A program made the position numbers and the translations under genes. A stretch of DNA of 64,000 bases from Megaleporinus macrocephalus (lineage: Eukaryota > Chordata > Actinopteri > Characiformes > Anostomidae). Each line of letters begins with the position of its first letter. Position 1 is the stretch's first letter. The stretch lies in the NCBI GenBank assembly GCA_021613375.1, contig CM038717.1:37644699-37708698 (forward strand), in the 5' to 3' direction. The notes below the pieces were generated by a model that had not been told where the DNA came from, searched no databases, and worked only from the letters and a program-made list of their open reading frames with translations. Below, one piece after another: positions 13,436 through 24,560 of this stretch.

Positions 13436-14050
13436 TACATCAATATAATACACAATTGTAGTGCTGTACTATAGTGATGTATTATACTAATGTACTATAG
13501 TTAGTACATTAGTTAGTACATTGGAGTGTTCTGCCTCACAATATGAAGAAAATCGCTTGATCATGAGGATATGTAGTTGTTCTTCATTGCAGTGTTGTAC
13601 TAAACTTATATACTTCACTGATGTCTACTTTACTGTTTACTAATGTTCTATAGTAGTGCACTATGCTGATGTATTATACTGATGTACTATATTTATGTAT
13701 ACTTTTACTGTGTTGTGTTTGTATAAAGCCAGTGTTTGCTTCCTTGTTAAGCAAAATAAAGAAGACCAACTAAGGTTTTTAACTAGCAAAGCATTAATTG
13801 AAGTGTGATCAGACTCTCACAGAAGATTGATAACTGTATTCATTTTTGAATATCAGAGTTATCTAAAATTTGATGATATCTGTATTCTCTGCTTTTCTGC
13901 TGCGTCCCAGCTGTGCATTGATCTATTAAGAGTAAAATTAAACCATGGGAATATCTGGTCATTCTCCACCGCTGTGCTGTACTATAATAATGTACAATGA
14001 TGCACTATAATGATGTATTATGCTGATGTATTGTATTAATGTACTACAAT

Positions 14051-14266
14051 GTGATGTACTATACTGATGTATTATAATGGTGTATTATATTGATGTACTG
14101 TAGTGATGTACTATACTGATGTATTATATTGGTGTATTATATTGATGTACTGTAGTGATGTACTATACTGATGTATTATGATGGTGTATTATACTGATGT
14201 ACTGTAGTGATGTACTATACTGATGTATTATAATGGTGTATTGTATTGATGTACTGTAGTGATGTA
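14051..14266. repeat. 52-bp satellite array in unit 5 (about 4 copies)
   Basis: Smallest array of the set. Confidence 0.93.
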
Positions 14267-14465
14267 GATTAACTGGAATTTATTATTTTTTATAAAGCCA
14301 GTCTTTTGATTCCTCGTTAGGCAAAATGAAGAAAACCAGCATTAAGGTTTGGACCAGCAGAGTAAGTTAATCTTTAGTAAGTATCAATTGCAGTGGGATC
14401 AGACTCTCTCCAGTTCATTTACCAATTACAGAGTTATCTAAAAGTTTGATGATATCTGAATTTAC

Positions 14466-14531
14466 TTGTGTAGATGTCTGTTCTTCTCTGTTTTCCTGCA
14501 GAGTCTCAGCAGTGTCCTGCTCTGTCTCGGC
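14466..14531 (-). pseudogene. Macro-unit 6 mini-exon a with altered acceptor
   Basis: The body matches exon a, but the acceptor reads 'ctcacaag' instead of 'ctcacag': one substitution destroys the normal AG. A shifted AG would shorten the exon by one base and break the frame, so this copy is probably skipped. Confidence 0.4.
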
Positions 14532-14660
14532 TTGTGAGGAGAATTGTTTGTTCATGAGGATATCTAGTTTGATTGCAGTGTGATCAGACTCTCATCGCTG
14601 ATTAGTATATGTATATCATCTGTAGTTTATCTAAAAACAGAATGTGATGTCTATATTTAC

Positions 14661-14726
14661 ATGTGTAGATGTCTGCTCTTCTCTGCTTTCCTGCTGAGTC
14701 CCAGCAGTATCCTGCTCTGCCTTGAC
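14661..14726 (-). CDS. Macro-unit 6 mini-exon b
   Basis: 66 bp, intact. The first residue is Val (VKAEQDTAGTQQES...) rather than Ala, as in unit 5. Confidence 0.5.
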
Positions 14727-14855
14727 CTGTACGGAGAATAGTTTTATTATGAGGATATCTAGTTTGATTGCAGTGTGAGCAGACTCTTGCAGCTGATTAG
14801 TACATGTATATCATCTGTAGTTTATCTAAAAACAGAATGAGACGTCTATATTTAC

Positions 14856-14921
14856 ATGTGTAGATGTCTGCTGTATTCTGCTTTCCTGCAATGTCCCATC
14901 AGTGTCCTGCTCCACTTCGGC
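14856..14921 (-). CDS. Macro-unit 6 mini-exon c
   Basis: 66 bp, intact, AEVEQDTDGTLQESRIQQTS type. Confidence 0.5.
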
Positions 14922-15029
14922 CTGTGAAGAGAATAGTTTGATGATGAGGATATCTAGTTGTTCACCACTGCAGTGCTGTACTAATGTAGGTAACCATAGT
15001 TTTTCTGTAAAGTATCGATGAACAGTGTT

Positions 15030-15030
<1 letters not shown>

Positions 15031-15103
<73 letters not shown>

Positions 15104-15127
15104 TATACATATATATATATATATATA
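15031..15127. repeat. (TA)n microsatellite, unit 6
   Basis: Longest of the set, with 'tatacat' interruptions. Confidence 0.95.
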
Positions 15128-15742
15128 GTACATCAATATAATACACAATTGTAGTGCTGTACTATAGTGATGTATTATACTAATGTACTATAGTTAGTAC
15201 ATTAGTTAGTACATTGGAGTGTTCTGCCTCACAATATGAAGAAAATCGCTTGATCATGAGGATATGTAGTTGTTCTTCATTGCAGTGTTGTACTAAACTT
15301 ATATACTTCACTGATGTCTACTTTACTGTTTACTAATGTTCTATAGTAGTGCACTATGCTGATGTATTATACTGATGTACTATATTTATGTATACTTTTA
15401 CTGTGTTGTGTTTGTATAAAGCCAGTGTTTGCTTCCTTGTTAAGCAAAATAAAGAAGACCAACTAAGGTTTTTAACTAGCAAAGCATTGATTGAAGTGTG
15501 ATCAGACTCTCACAGCAGATTGATAACTGTATTCATTTTTGAATATCAGAGTTATCTAAAATTTGATGATATCTGAATTCTCTGCTTTTCTGCAGCGTCC
15601 CAGCTGTGCATTGATCTATTAAGAGTAAAATTAAACCATGGGAATATCTGGTCATTCTCCACCGCTGTGCTGTACTATAATAATGTACAATGATGCACTA
15701 TAATGATGTATTATGCTGACGTATTGTATTAATGTACTACAA

Positions 15743-16739
15743 TGTGATGTACTATACTGATGTATTATAATGGTGTATTATACTGATGTACTGTAGTGAT
15801 GTACTATACTGATGTATTATAATGGTGTATTATATTGATGTACTGTAGTGATGTACTATACTGATGTATTATAATTGTGTATTATACTGATGTACTACAG
15901 TGATGTACTATACTGATGTATTATAATGGTGTATCATACTGATGTACTATAGTGATGTACTATACTGATGTATTGTAATGGTGTATTATACTGATGTACT
16001 GTAGTGATGTACTATACTGATGTATTATAATGGTGTATTATACTGATGTATTGTAGTGATGTACTATACTGATGTATTATAATGGTGTATCATACTGATG
16101 TACTGTAGTGATGTACTATACTGATGTATTATAATGGTGTATTATACTGATGTATTGTAGTGATGTACTATACTGATGTATTATAATGGTGTATCATACT
16201 GATGTACTGTAGTGATGTACTATACTGATGTATTATAATGGTGTATCGTACTGATGTACTGTAGTGATGTACTATACTGATGTATTATAATGGTGTATCG
16301 TACTGATGTACTGTAGTGATGTACTATACTGATGTATTATAATGGTGTATTATACTGATGTACTGTAGTGATGTACTATACTGATGTATTATAATGGTGT
16401 ATTATACTGATGTACTGTAGTGATGTACTATACTGATGTATTATAATGGTGTATCATACTGATGTACTGTAGTGATGTACTATACTGATGTATTATAATG
16501 GTGTATTATACTGATGTACTGTAGTGATGTACTATACTGATGTATTATAATGGTGTATTATACTGATGTACTATAGTGATGTACTATACTGATGTATTAT
16601 AATGGTGTATTATACTGATGTACTGTAGTGATGTACTATACTGATGTATTATAATGGTGTATTATACTGATGTACTGTAGTGATGTACTATACTGATGTA
16701 TTATAATGGTGTATTATACTGATGTACTGTAGTGATGTA
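15743..16739. repeat. 52-bp satellite array in unit 6 (about 19 copies)
   Basis: Same family, very regular. Confidence 0.95.
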
Positions 16740-16938
16740 GATTAACTGGAATTTTTTATTTTGTATAAAGCCAGTCTTTTGCTTTCTCGTTAGGCAAAAT
16801 GAAGAAAACCAGCATTAAGGTTTTGACCAGCAGAGTAAGTTATTCTTTAGTCAGTATCAATTGCAGTGGGATCAGACTCTCTCCAGTTCATTTACCAATT
16901 ACAGAGTTATCTAAAAGTTTGATGATATCTGAATTTAC

Positions 16939-17004
16939 TTGTGTAGATGTCTGTTCTTCTCTGTTTTCCTGCAGAGTCTCAGCAGTGTCCTGCTCTGTCT
17001 CGGC
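16939..17004 (-). CDS. Macro-unit 7 mini-exon a
   Basis: 66 bp, intact splice signals. The peptide starts AETEQDTAETLQENREEQTS. The antisense strand here gives a chance 85-codon ORF that should not be annotated. Confidence 0.5.
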
Positions 17005-17133
17005 CTGTGAGGAGAATTGTTTGTTCATGAGGATATCTAGTTTGATTGCAGTGTGATCAGACTCTCATCGCTGATTAGTATATGTATATCATCTGTAGTT
17101 TATCTAAAAACAGAATGTGATGTCTATATTTAC

Positions 17134-17199
17134 ATGTGTAGATGTCTGCTCTTCTCTGCTTTCCTGCTGAGTCCCAGCAGTATCCTGCTCTGCCTTGGC
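17134..17199 (-). CDS. Macro-unit 7 mini-exon b
   Basis: 66 bp, acceptor 'attctccgtacag', donor gtaaat. The peptide starts AKAEQDTAGTQQESREEQTS and ends TH. Confidence 0.5.
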
Positions 17200-17328
17200 C
17201 TGTACGGAGAATAGTTTTATTATGAGGATATCTAGTTTGATTGCAGTGTGAGCGGACTCTTGCAGCTGATTAGTACATGTATATCATCTGTAGTTTATCT
17301 AAAAACAGAATGAGACGTCTATATTTAC

Positions 17329-17394
17329 ATGTGTAGATGTCTGCTGTATTCTGCTTTCCTGCAATGTCCCATCAGTGTCCTGCTCCACTTCGGC
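17329..17394 (-). CDS. Macro-unit 7 mini-exon c
   Basis: 66 bp, phase 0-0, intact acceptor and donor. Peptide of the AEVEQDTDGTLQESRIQQTS type. Confidence 0.5.
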
Positions 17395-17501
17395 CTGTGA
17401 AGAGAATAGTTTGATGATGAGGATATCTAGTTGTTCACCACTGCAGTGCTGTACTAATGTAGGTAACCATAGTTTTTCTGTAAAGTATCGATGAACAGTG
17501 T

Positions 17502-17504
<3 letters not shown>

Positions 17505-17569
<65 letters not shown>

Positions 17570-17570
17570 G
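17505..17570. repeat. (TA)n microsatellite, unit 7
   Basis: Homologous position; interrupted by 'taatat'. Confidence 0.95.
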
Positions 17571-18184
17571 TACATCAATATAATACACAATTGTAGTGCT
17601 GTACTATAGTGATGTATTATACTAATGTACTATAGTTAGTACATTAGTTAGTACATTGGAGTGTTCTGCCTCACAATATGAAGAAAATCGCTTGATCATG
17701 AGGATATGTAGTTGTTCTTCATTGCAGTGTTGTACTAAACTTATATACTTCACTGATGTCTACTTTACTGTTTACTAATGTTCTATAGTAGTGCACTATG
17801 CTGATGTATTATACTGATGTACTATATTTATGTATACTTTTACTGTGTTGTGTTTGTATAAAGCCAGTGTTTGCTTCCTTGTTAAGCAAAATAAAGAAGA
17901 CCAACTAAGGTTTTTAACTAGCAAAGCATTAATTGAAGTGTGATCAGACTCTCACAGAAGATTGATAACTGTATTCATTTTTGAATATCAGAGTTATCTA
18001 AAATTTGATGATATCTGTATTCTCTGCTTTTCTGCTGCGTCCCAGCTGTGCATTGATCTATTAAGAGTAAAATTAAACCATGGGAATATCTGGTCATTCT
18101 CCACCGCTGTGCTGTACTATAATAATGTACAATGATGCACTATAATGATGTATTATGCTGATGTATTGTATTAATGTACTACAA

Positions 18185-18505
18185 TGTGATGTACTATACT
18201 GAGGTATTATAATGGTGTATTATATTGATGTACTGTAGTGATGTACTATACTGATGTATTATATTGGTGTATTATATTGATGTACTGTAGTGATGTACTA
18301 TACTGATGTATTATAATGGTGTATTATACTGATGTACTGTAGTGATGTACTATACTGATGTATTATAATGGTGTATTGTATTGATGTACTATAGAGATGT
18401 ACTATACTGATGTATTATAATGGTGTATTATACTGATGTACTGTAGTGATGTACTATACTGATGTACTATAATGGTGTATTATACTGAGGTACTGTAGTG
18501 ATGTA
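18185..18505. repeat. 52-bp satellite array in unit 7 (about 6 copies)
   Basis: Same family. Confidence 0.93.
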
Positions 18506-18704
18506 GATTAACTGGAATTTATTATTTTTTATAAAGCCAGTCTTTTGATTCCTCGTTAGGCAAAATGAAGAAAACCAGCATTAAGGTTTGGACCAGCAGA
18601 GTAAGTTAATCTTGAGTAAGTATCAATTGCAGTGGGATCAGACTCTCTCCAGTTCATTTACCAATTACAGAGTTATCTAAAAGTTTGATGATATCTGAAT
18701 TTAC

Positions 18705-18770
18705 TTGTGTAGATGTCTGTTCTTCTCTGTTTTCCTGCAGAGTCTCAGCAGTGTCCTGCTCTGTCTCGGC
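18705..18770 (-). CDS. Macro-unit 8 mini-exon a
   Basis: 66 bp, acceptor 'caattctcctcacag', donor gtaaat. The peptide starts AETEQDTAETLQENREEQTS and ends TQ. Confidence 0.5.
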
Positions 18771-18899
18771 CTGTGAGGAGAATTGTTTGTTCATGAGGAT
18801 ATCTAGTTTGATTGCAGTGTGATCAGACTCTCATCGCTGATTAGTATATGTATATCATCTGTAGTTTATCTAAAAACAGAATGTGATGTCTATATTTAC

Positions 18900-18965
18900 A
18901 TGTGTAGATGTCTGCTGTATTCTGCTTTCCTGCAATGTCCCATCAGTGTCCTGCTCCACTTCGGC
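18900..18965 (-). CDS. Macro-unit 8 mini-exon c
   Basis: 66 bp, phase 0-0, acceptor 'attctcttcacag', donor gtaaat. The peptide starts AEVEQDTDGTLQESRIQQTS and ends TH. In this unit it sits directly before exon a; exon b has been lost. Confidence 0.5.
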
Positions 18966-19072
18966 CTGTGAAGAGAATAGTTTGATGATGAGGATATCTA
19001 GTTGTTCACCACTGCAGTGCTGTACTAATGTAGGTAACCATAGTTTTTCTGTAAAGTATCGATGAACAGTGT

Positions 19073-19073
<1 letters not shown>

Positions 19074-19148
<75 letters not shown>

Positions 19149-19149
19149 G
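19074..19149. repeat. (TA)n microsatellite, unit 8
   Basis: Homologous position; interrupted by 'taatat' and 'tttat'. Confidence 0.95.
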
Positions 19150-20111
19150 TACATCATATATAATACACAATTGTAGTGCTGTACTATAGTGATGTATTAT
19201 ACTAATGTACTATAGTTAGTACATTAGTTAGTACATTGGAGTGTTCTGCCTCACAATATGAAGAAAATCGCTTGATCATGAGGATATGTAGTTGTTCTTC
19301 ATTGCAGTGTTGTACTAAACTTATATACTTCACTGATGTCTACTTTACTGTTTACTAATGTTCTATAGTAGTGCAATATGCTGATATATTATACTGATGT
19401 ACTATATTTATGTATACTTTTACTGTGTTGTGTTTGTATAAAGCCAGTGTTTGCTTCCTTGTTAAGCAAAATAAAGAAGACCAACTAAGGTTTTTAACTA
19501 GCAAAGCATTGATTGAAGTGTGATCAGACTCTCACAGCAGATTGATAACTGTATTCATTTTTGAATATCAGAGTTATCTAAAATTTGATGATATCTGAAT
19601 TCTCTGCTTTTCTGCAGCGTCCCAGCTGTGCATTGATCTATTAAGAGTAAAATTAAACCATGGGAATATCTGGTCATTCTCCACCGCTGTGCTGTACTAT
19701 AATAATGTACAATGATGCACTATAATGATGTATTATGCTGACGTATTGTATTAATGTACTACAACATTGGAGTGTTCTGCCTCCAACGCAATATGAAGAA
19801 AATCGCTTGATCATGAGGATATGTAGTTGTTCTTTATTGCAGTGTTGTACTAAACTTATATACTTCACTGATGTCTACTTTACTGTTTACTAGTGTTCTA
19901 TAGTAGTGCACTATGCTGATGTATTATACTGATGTACTATATTGATGTATACTTTTACTGTGTTGTGTTTGTATAAAGGCAGTGTGTGGTTCCTTGTTAA
20001 GTAGACCAACCCCAAGGTTTTTAACCAGGAAAGCATTGATTGCAGTGTGATCAGACTCTCACAGCTGATTGATAACTGTAAATTATCTCTAATTCATTTA
20101 TGAATTATAGA

Positions 20112-20180
20112 GTTATCTAGATGATATCTATATTCTCTGCTTTCCTGCAGGGTCCCAGCTGTGTTCTGCTGTGCCTTGAT
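20112..20180 (-). pseudogene. Degenerate mini-exon
   Basis: Acceptor-like 'ctcttaatag' is followed by IKAQQNTAGTLQESREY-like sequence. The end that should read 'acatctacacat/gtaaat' is deleted, leaving no donor. Similar relics, IDAQLG-like, sit once per macro-unit (for example near 1790-1850 and 19590-19640). Confidence 0.35.
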
Positions 20181-20708
20181 CTATTAAGAGTAAAGTTAAA
20201 TCATGGGAATATCTGGTCATTCTCCACTGCAGTGCTGTACTATAATGATGTACAATGATGCATTATAGTGATGTATTATGCTGACGTATTGTATTAATGT
20301 ACTACAATGTTATATTACAGTGATGTAAAATATTGATGTTATAGAGTGATGTACTGCAATGTACTACACTGATGTAGTATACTGGTGTACTATATTAATG
20401 CACTATACTTATATACTATATATTATATTATACTATTCTGATATATTACAATAATGTACTATACTGATATACTACAATGATGTGCTGTACTTATGTATAT
20501 GTCAAATATGTTTATATGTAAAGCCAGTGGTTTCTTGTTAGTAAAAATGAAGCAGACTAATTTTAAGGTTTTGACCAAGAGAGTAAGTTTATCTTTACTA
20601 AGTATTGATTGCAGTGTAATCAGACACTGACTGATTTGTACCTGTATAAAAACATAATGTGATGTCTATATTTACATGTGTAAATGAGAATGTGATGTCT
20701 ATATTTAC

Positions 20709-20774
20709 ATGTGTAGATGTCTGCTGTTCCTTGCTTTCCTGCAGTGCCCCATCAGTGTCCTCCTTTGTCTCGAC
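20709..20774 (-). CDS. Gene A mini-exon (66 bp) with two in-frame donors
   Basis: Acceptor 'tttttgctacag', donor gtaaat. The peptide starts VETKEDTDGALQESKEQQTS. A second donor 33 bp further (exon end 20676) would add 11 residues in frame. Counterpart of 23514-23579, which has three donors. Confidence 0.5.
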
Positions 20775-20874
20775 CTGTAGCAAAAAAGTTTAATTATGAG
20801 GATGTCTATATGTCCATCACTGCAGTGCTGTATTCTACCAATGTAGGTAAGAGTTTGATGATTTCTGTGTTTAC

Positions 20875-20928
20875 ATGTGTAGATGTCTGCTGTTCTCTGC
20901 TTTCCTGTGGTCTCCCAGTGTCCTCAAC
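20875..20928 (-). CDS. Gene A mini-exon, 54-bp variant
   Basis: 18 codons, VEDTGRPQESREQQTSTH, between 'ttcttttcacag' and gtaaac. It differs from the 23710-23763 copy by R to S at residue 10. Confidence 0.48.
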
Positions 20929-21125
20929 CTGTGAAAAGAATAGATTAATCGTGAGGACATCTAGTTGTTCTCCACTTTGGAAAATAGTTTGATTATGAGG
21001 ATATTTAATTTATCTCCACTGCAGTGCTGTACTTTACTGAGACACTGATGTACTTCACTGATATAGGTATCTGTAGTTTATGTGTAGTGTAGCTATGAAC
21101 AGAGTTTGATGATGTTTGTATTTAC

Positions 21126-21191
21126 ATGTGCAGATACCTGTTGTCTAATGCTTTCCTGCTGTTTCCCAGCAGTCTCTGGCTCTTCTTCAGC
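21126..21191 (-). CDS. Gene A mini-exon (66 bp)
   Basis: Acceptor 'attctcttcacag', donor gtaaat, 22 codons. The peptide starts AEEEPETAGKQQESIRQQVS. It is the duplicate of 24495-24560. Confidence 0.5.
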
Positions 21192-21676
21192 CTGTGAAGA
21201 GAATAGTTTATTTACAAGGATATCTAATTTATCTCCACTACAGTGCTAGTTTGTGCTATGCTGTTTCTCTAAGACAAAATAATACTTAGAACTATTACTA
21301 ATCACAAAATTCTGTATATCACTAACATCACTACATTAGTTTCATTCTCTGCCTTAGTAAATGTCTGTAAACTGTGTAATAAGCAATGAAATGATTGTAT
21401 GTTTGTGTTTCCCAAGTGGATGTTTTAAGCTGTATCCACTTTAAACTTCATATTTGTTTTGTCTTCCTGGAACATTACTGTGATCTGAAAGGGTTGTTGT
21501 GAAACTCTGATAATTTAATACTTTTTAAGACTTTAAATCTGCTAAATGTAATTTCACGCACATTAAAGCTGTTTAAGGATTCCGGAACCTCGTTAAGGGT
21601 TTAAGAGAGAATCTAGATTTAAGTCTCTCTGTCTTCTCACATATATATATATACATTGAATGATGTATATGTTTAC

Positions 21677-21739
21677 ATGTGTTGATGTGTGCGGTCCTCT
21701 GCTTTCCTGCACTGTAGCAGTGTCTTGCTGTGCCTTGAT
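21677..21739 (-). CDS. Gene A mini-exon, 63-bp variant
   Basis: Acceptor 'ctcttaatag', donor gtaaac, 21 codons in phase 0. The peptide starts IKAQQDTATVQESRGPHTST. One codon shorter than the standard repeat, with the frame kept. Confidence 0.48.
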
Positions 21740-22065
21740 CTATTAAGAGAAAAGTGAAATCATGGGGGTATTTGGTCATTCTCCATTGCAATGCTGGAGA
21801 TGTACTATAATGATGTGCAATAATAATGTATTATTATTATGTATTATATTGATGGACTATAGTAATGTATTACAATGCTATATTACATTGATATACTATG
21901 CAGCACTTCAGTAGTACCATACTACACTGATGTACTATACTGATGTATTACATTGATAGACTATATTAATGCATTATACTAATATACTACTGTGATATAA
22001 TATTCTAATAAACTACAATAATGTATTAGTGATGTACTATACTGATACACTACAATGATGGACAA

Positions 22066-22136
<71 letters not shown>
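22066..22136. repeat. (TA)n microsatellite
   Basis: About 70 bp of pure TA between the two duplicated blocks. Confidence 0.95.
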
Positions 22137-22138
<2 letters not shown>

Positions 22139-22336
22139 CTAGTGATTTTCTTTTATTATTAGAAAAAACGAAGCACACAAAAGTAAGCATATCTTTACTA
22201 ACTATAGTTAGTACATTACTTAGTACATTGGAGTGTTCTGCCTCCAACGCAATATGAAGAAAATCGCTTGATCATGAGGATATGTAGTTGTTCTTTATTG
22301 CAGTGTTGTACTAAACTTATATACTTTATTGATGTC

Positions 22337-22707
22337 TACTTTACTGTTTACTAGTGTTCTATAGTAGTGCACTATGCTGATGTATTATACTGATGTACTA
22401 TACTGATGTATACTTTACTGTTTACTAGTGTTCTATAGTAGTGCACTATGCTGATGTATTATACTGATGTACTATACTGATGTATACTTTACTGTTTACT
22501 AGTGTTCTATTGTAGTGCACTATGCTGATGTATTATACTGATGTACTATACTGATGTCTACTTTACTGTTTACTAGTGTTCTATAGTAGTGCACTATGCT
22601 GATGTATTATACTGATGTACTATACTGATGTATACTTTACTGTTTACTAGTGTTCTATAGTAGTGCACTATGCTGATGTATTATACTGATGTACTATACT
22701 GATGTAT
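22337..22707. repeat. 74-bp tandem repeat, five copies
   Basis: Each copy runs 'tactttactgtttactag ... gcactatgctgatgtatt ... actatactgatg'. The single-copy form is present at 19875-19950, so this is a local expansion of gene A intron sequence. Confidence 0.85.
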
Positions 22708-22907
22708 ACTTTTACTGTGTTGTGTTTGTATAAAGGCAGTGTGTGAGGTTCCTTGTTAAGTAGAGACCAACCCCAAGGTTTTTAACCGGAAAGCATTGAT
22801 CTGCAAGGTGTGATCAGACTCTCACAGCTGATTGATAACTGTATATTATCCTAATTCATTTATGAATTATAGAGTTATCTAGATGTTATCTATATTCATC
22901 TGCTTAC

Positions 22908-22944
22908 CTGCAGTGGTCCCAGCTGTGTTATGCTGTGCCTTGAT
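22908..22944 (-). pseudogene. Degenerate mini-exon
   Basis: Acceptor-like 'ctcttaatag' and donor-like gtaagc enclose 37 bp that begin like other copies (IKAQHNTAGT). The length is not a multiple of three and the normal 3' half is missing, so it is probably dead, or damaged by sequence error. Confidence 0.35.
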
Positions 22945-23513
22945 CTATTAAGAGTAAAGTTAAATCATGGGAATATCTGGTATTCTCCACCTGCAGTGCC
23001 TGTACTACAGTATAATGATGTACAATGATGCGTTATAGTGATGTATTATGCTGACGTATTGTATTAATGTACTACATTGTTATATATACAGTGATGTAAA
23101 ATATTGATGTTATAGAGTGATGTACTGCAATGTAACTACACTGATGTAGTATACTGGCTGTACTATATTAATGCACTATACTTTTCGCTACTATTTCATT
23201 TTATTATACCTATTCTGTTATATTACCATAATGTACTATACTGATATACTACAATGATGTGCTGGTATCTTATGTATATGTCAAATATGTTTATATGTAA
23301 AGCCAGTGGTTTCTTGTTAGTAAAAATGAAGCAGACTAGTTTTGACCCATGAGAGTAAGTTTATCTTTACTAAGTATTGATTGCAGTGTAATCAGACACT
23401 GACTGATTTGTACCTGTATAAAAACATAATGTGATGTCTATATTTACATGTGTAAATGAGAATGTGATGTCTATATTTACATGTGTAAATGAGAATGTGA
23501 TGTCTATATTTAC

Positions 23514-23579
23514 ATGTGTAGATGTCTGCTGTTCCTTGCTTTCCTGCAGTGCCCCATCAGTGTCCTCCTTTGTCTCGAC
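23514..23579 (-). CDS. Gene A mini-exon (66 bp) with three in-frame donors
   Basis: Acceptor 'ttttttgctacag', donor gtaaat. The peptide starts VETKEDTDGALQESKEQQTS and ends TH. The donor region is triplicated at 33-bp spacing, with alternative ends at 23514, 23481 and 23448. Use of a distal donor would add 11 or 22 residues without a stop. Paired with 20709-20774. Confidence 0.5.
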
Positions 23580-23709
23580 CTGTAGCAAAAAAGTTTAATT
23601 ATGAGGATGTCTATATGTCCATCACTGCAGTGCTGTATTCTACCAATGTAGGTAACTTTACTTATATGTAGTTTACTTATGAACAGAGTTTGATGATTTC
23701 TGTGTTTAC

Positions 23710-23763
23710 ATGTGTAGATGTCTGCTGTTCTCTTCTTTCCTGTGGTCTCCCAGTGTCCTCAAC
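23710..23763 (-). CDS. Gene A mini-exon, 54-bp variant
   Basis: Acceptor 'ttcttttcacag', donor gtaaac. It has 18 codons, VEDTGRPQERREQQTSTH. It is shorter than the usual 22 codons by exactly four codons, so the frame is kept. It pairs with the 54-bp exon at 20875-20928. Confidence 0.48.
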
Positions 23764-24494
23764 CTGTGAAAAGAATAGATTAATCGTGAGGACATCTAGT
23801 TGTTCTCCACTTTGGTAGTGTACTTTACTTATACTACACTGATATACTATACTGATGTATTCTATTTATGTACTATAGTGATGTACTACAAGAATGTATT
23901 ATGCTGATGTACTATAGTGATGTACTTTAATGATGTACTGTACTGATGTAGTATAATGATGTATTCTGGTGATGTACTATAGTGATGTAGATGTTATCTG
24001 TGTCTTACTAATGTAGATGAAGTGTTTGCTTTCTTGTTATAGGCAAAATTGAGCAGACCAGTATTAAGGCTTTGACCAGCAGTTTAGTTTATATTTGCTA
24101 AGCACTGATTGCAGTGTAAGAGAAAAGTTAAATCATGTGGTATCTGGTTGTTCTCTACTGCAGTGCTGTACTCTACTGACGTACAATAATGATGTACTAC
24201 AGTGGAGTACAATACTCATGTATTATAATGGTGTTTTATACTGATGCACTGTAATGATGTACAATAATGATGCACTGTATTGATGTATTATGCCAATATA
24301 CTACAATAAAAGACTTTAGTGATTTACTATAGTGATTACTGGGTGATTATACTCTCCCAGCTGATTGGTCACTGTAGTTTTATCATGAGGACATCTAGTT
24401 TATCTCCGTTTAAGTGCTGTACTTTACTGATGCATTTATCTGTAGTTCATGTGTTGTGTATCTATGAACAGAGTTTGATGATGTTTGTATTTAC

Positions 24495-24560
24495 ATGTGC
24501 AGATATCTGTTGTCTACTGCTTTCCTGCTGTTTCCCAGCAGTCTCTGGCTCGTCTTCAGC
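24495..24560 (-). CDS. Gene A mini-exon (66 bp), first of the tandem set
   Basis: Acceptor 'attctcttcacag', donor gtaaat, 22 codons, phase 0-0. The peptide starts AEDEPETAGKQQESSRQQIS and ends AH. It shares the A-E-x-E-x-x-T-A-G-x-x-Q-E-S frame with all later copies and matches the mini-exon at 21126-21191 in a duplicated block. Confidence 0.5.

Larger units (their letters stand above)
12605..14266. repeat. Macro-unit 5
   Basis: 1,662 bp. Carries diagnostic variants 'ttgctttctcgttagg' and 'gcattaattgaag', shared only with unit 7. Satellite is only about four copies. Confidence 0.9.
14267..16739. repeat. Macro-unit 6
   Basis: 2,473 bp. Diagnostic variants 'ttgattcctcgttagg' and 'tttggaccagcag', shared only with unit 8. 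Confidence 0.9.
16740..18505. repeat. Macro-unit 7
   Basis: 1,766 bp, near copy of unit 5. Together units 5+6 and 7+8 form a duplicated dimer. Confidence 0.9.
18506..19764. repeat. Macro-unit 8, truncated
   Basis: Near copy of unit 6 but without exon b and without the satellite array. It stops at 'gtactacaa' and joins a more diverged block ('cattggagtgttctgcctcc'). Confidence 0.85.
19765..21640. repeat. Diverged duplication block, copy 1
   Basis: Matches 22219-25045 in order: the 'cattggagtgttctgcctcc' start, the degenerate IKAQ exon, the VETKED exon, the 54-bp exon, the AEEEP exon and about 350 bp of unique sequence ending 'tctctgtcttctcac'. Confidence 0.8.

Noticed and set aside
14826..15146. 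Minus ORFs with long IYIYIY runs (also near 18870 and 22050)
   Set aside because: Produced by reading through mini-exon c, intron and the (TA)n tract; only the 66-bp exon part is supported.
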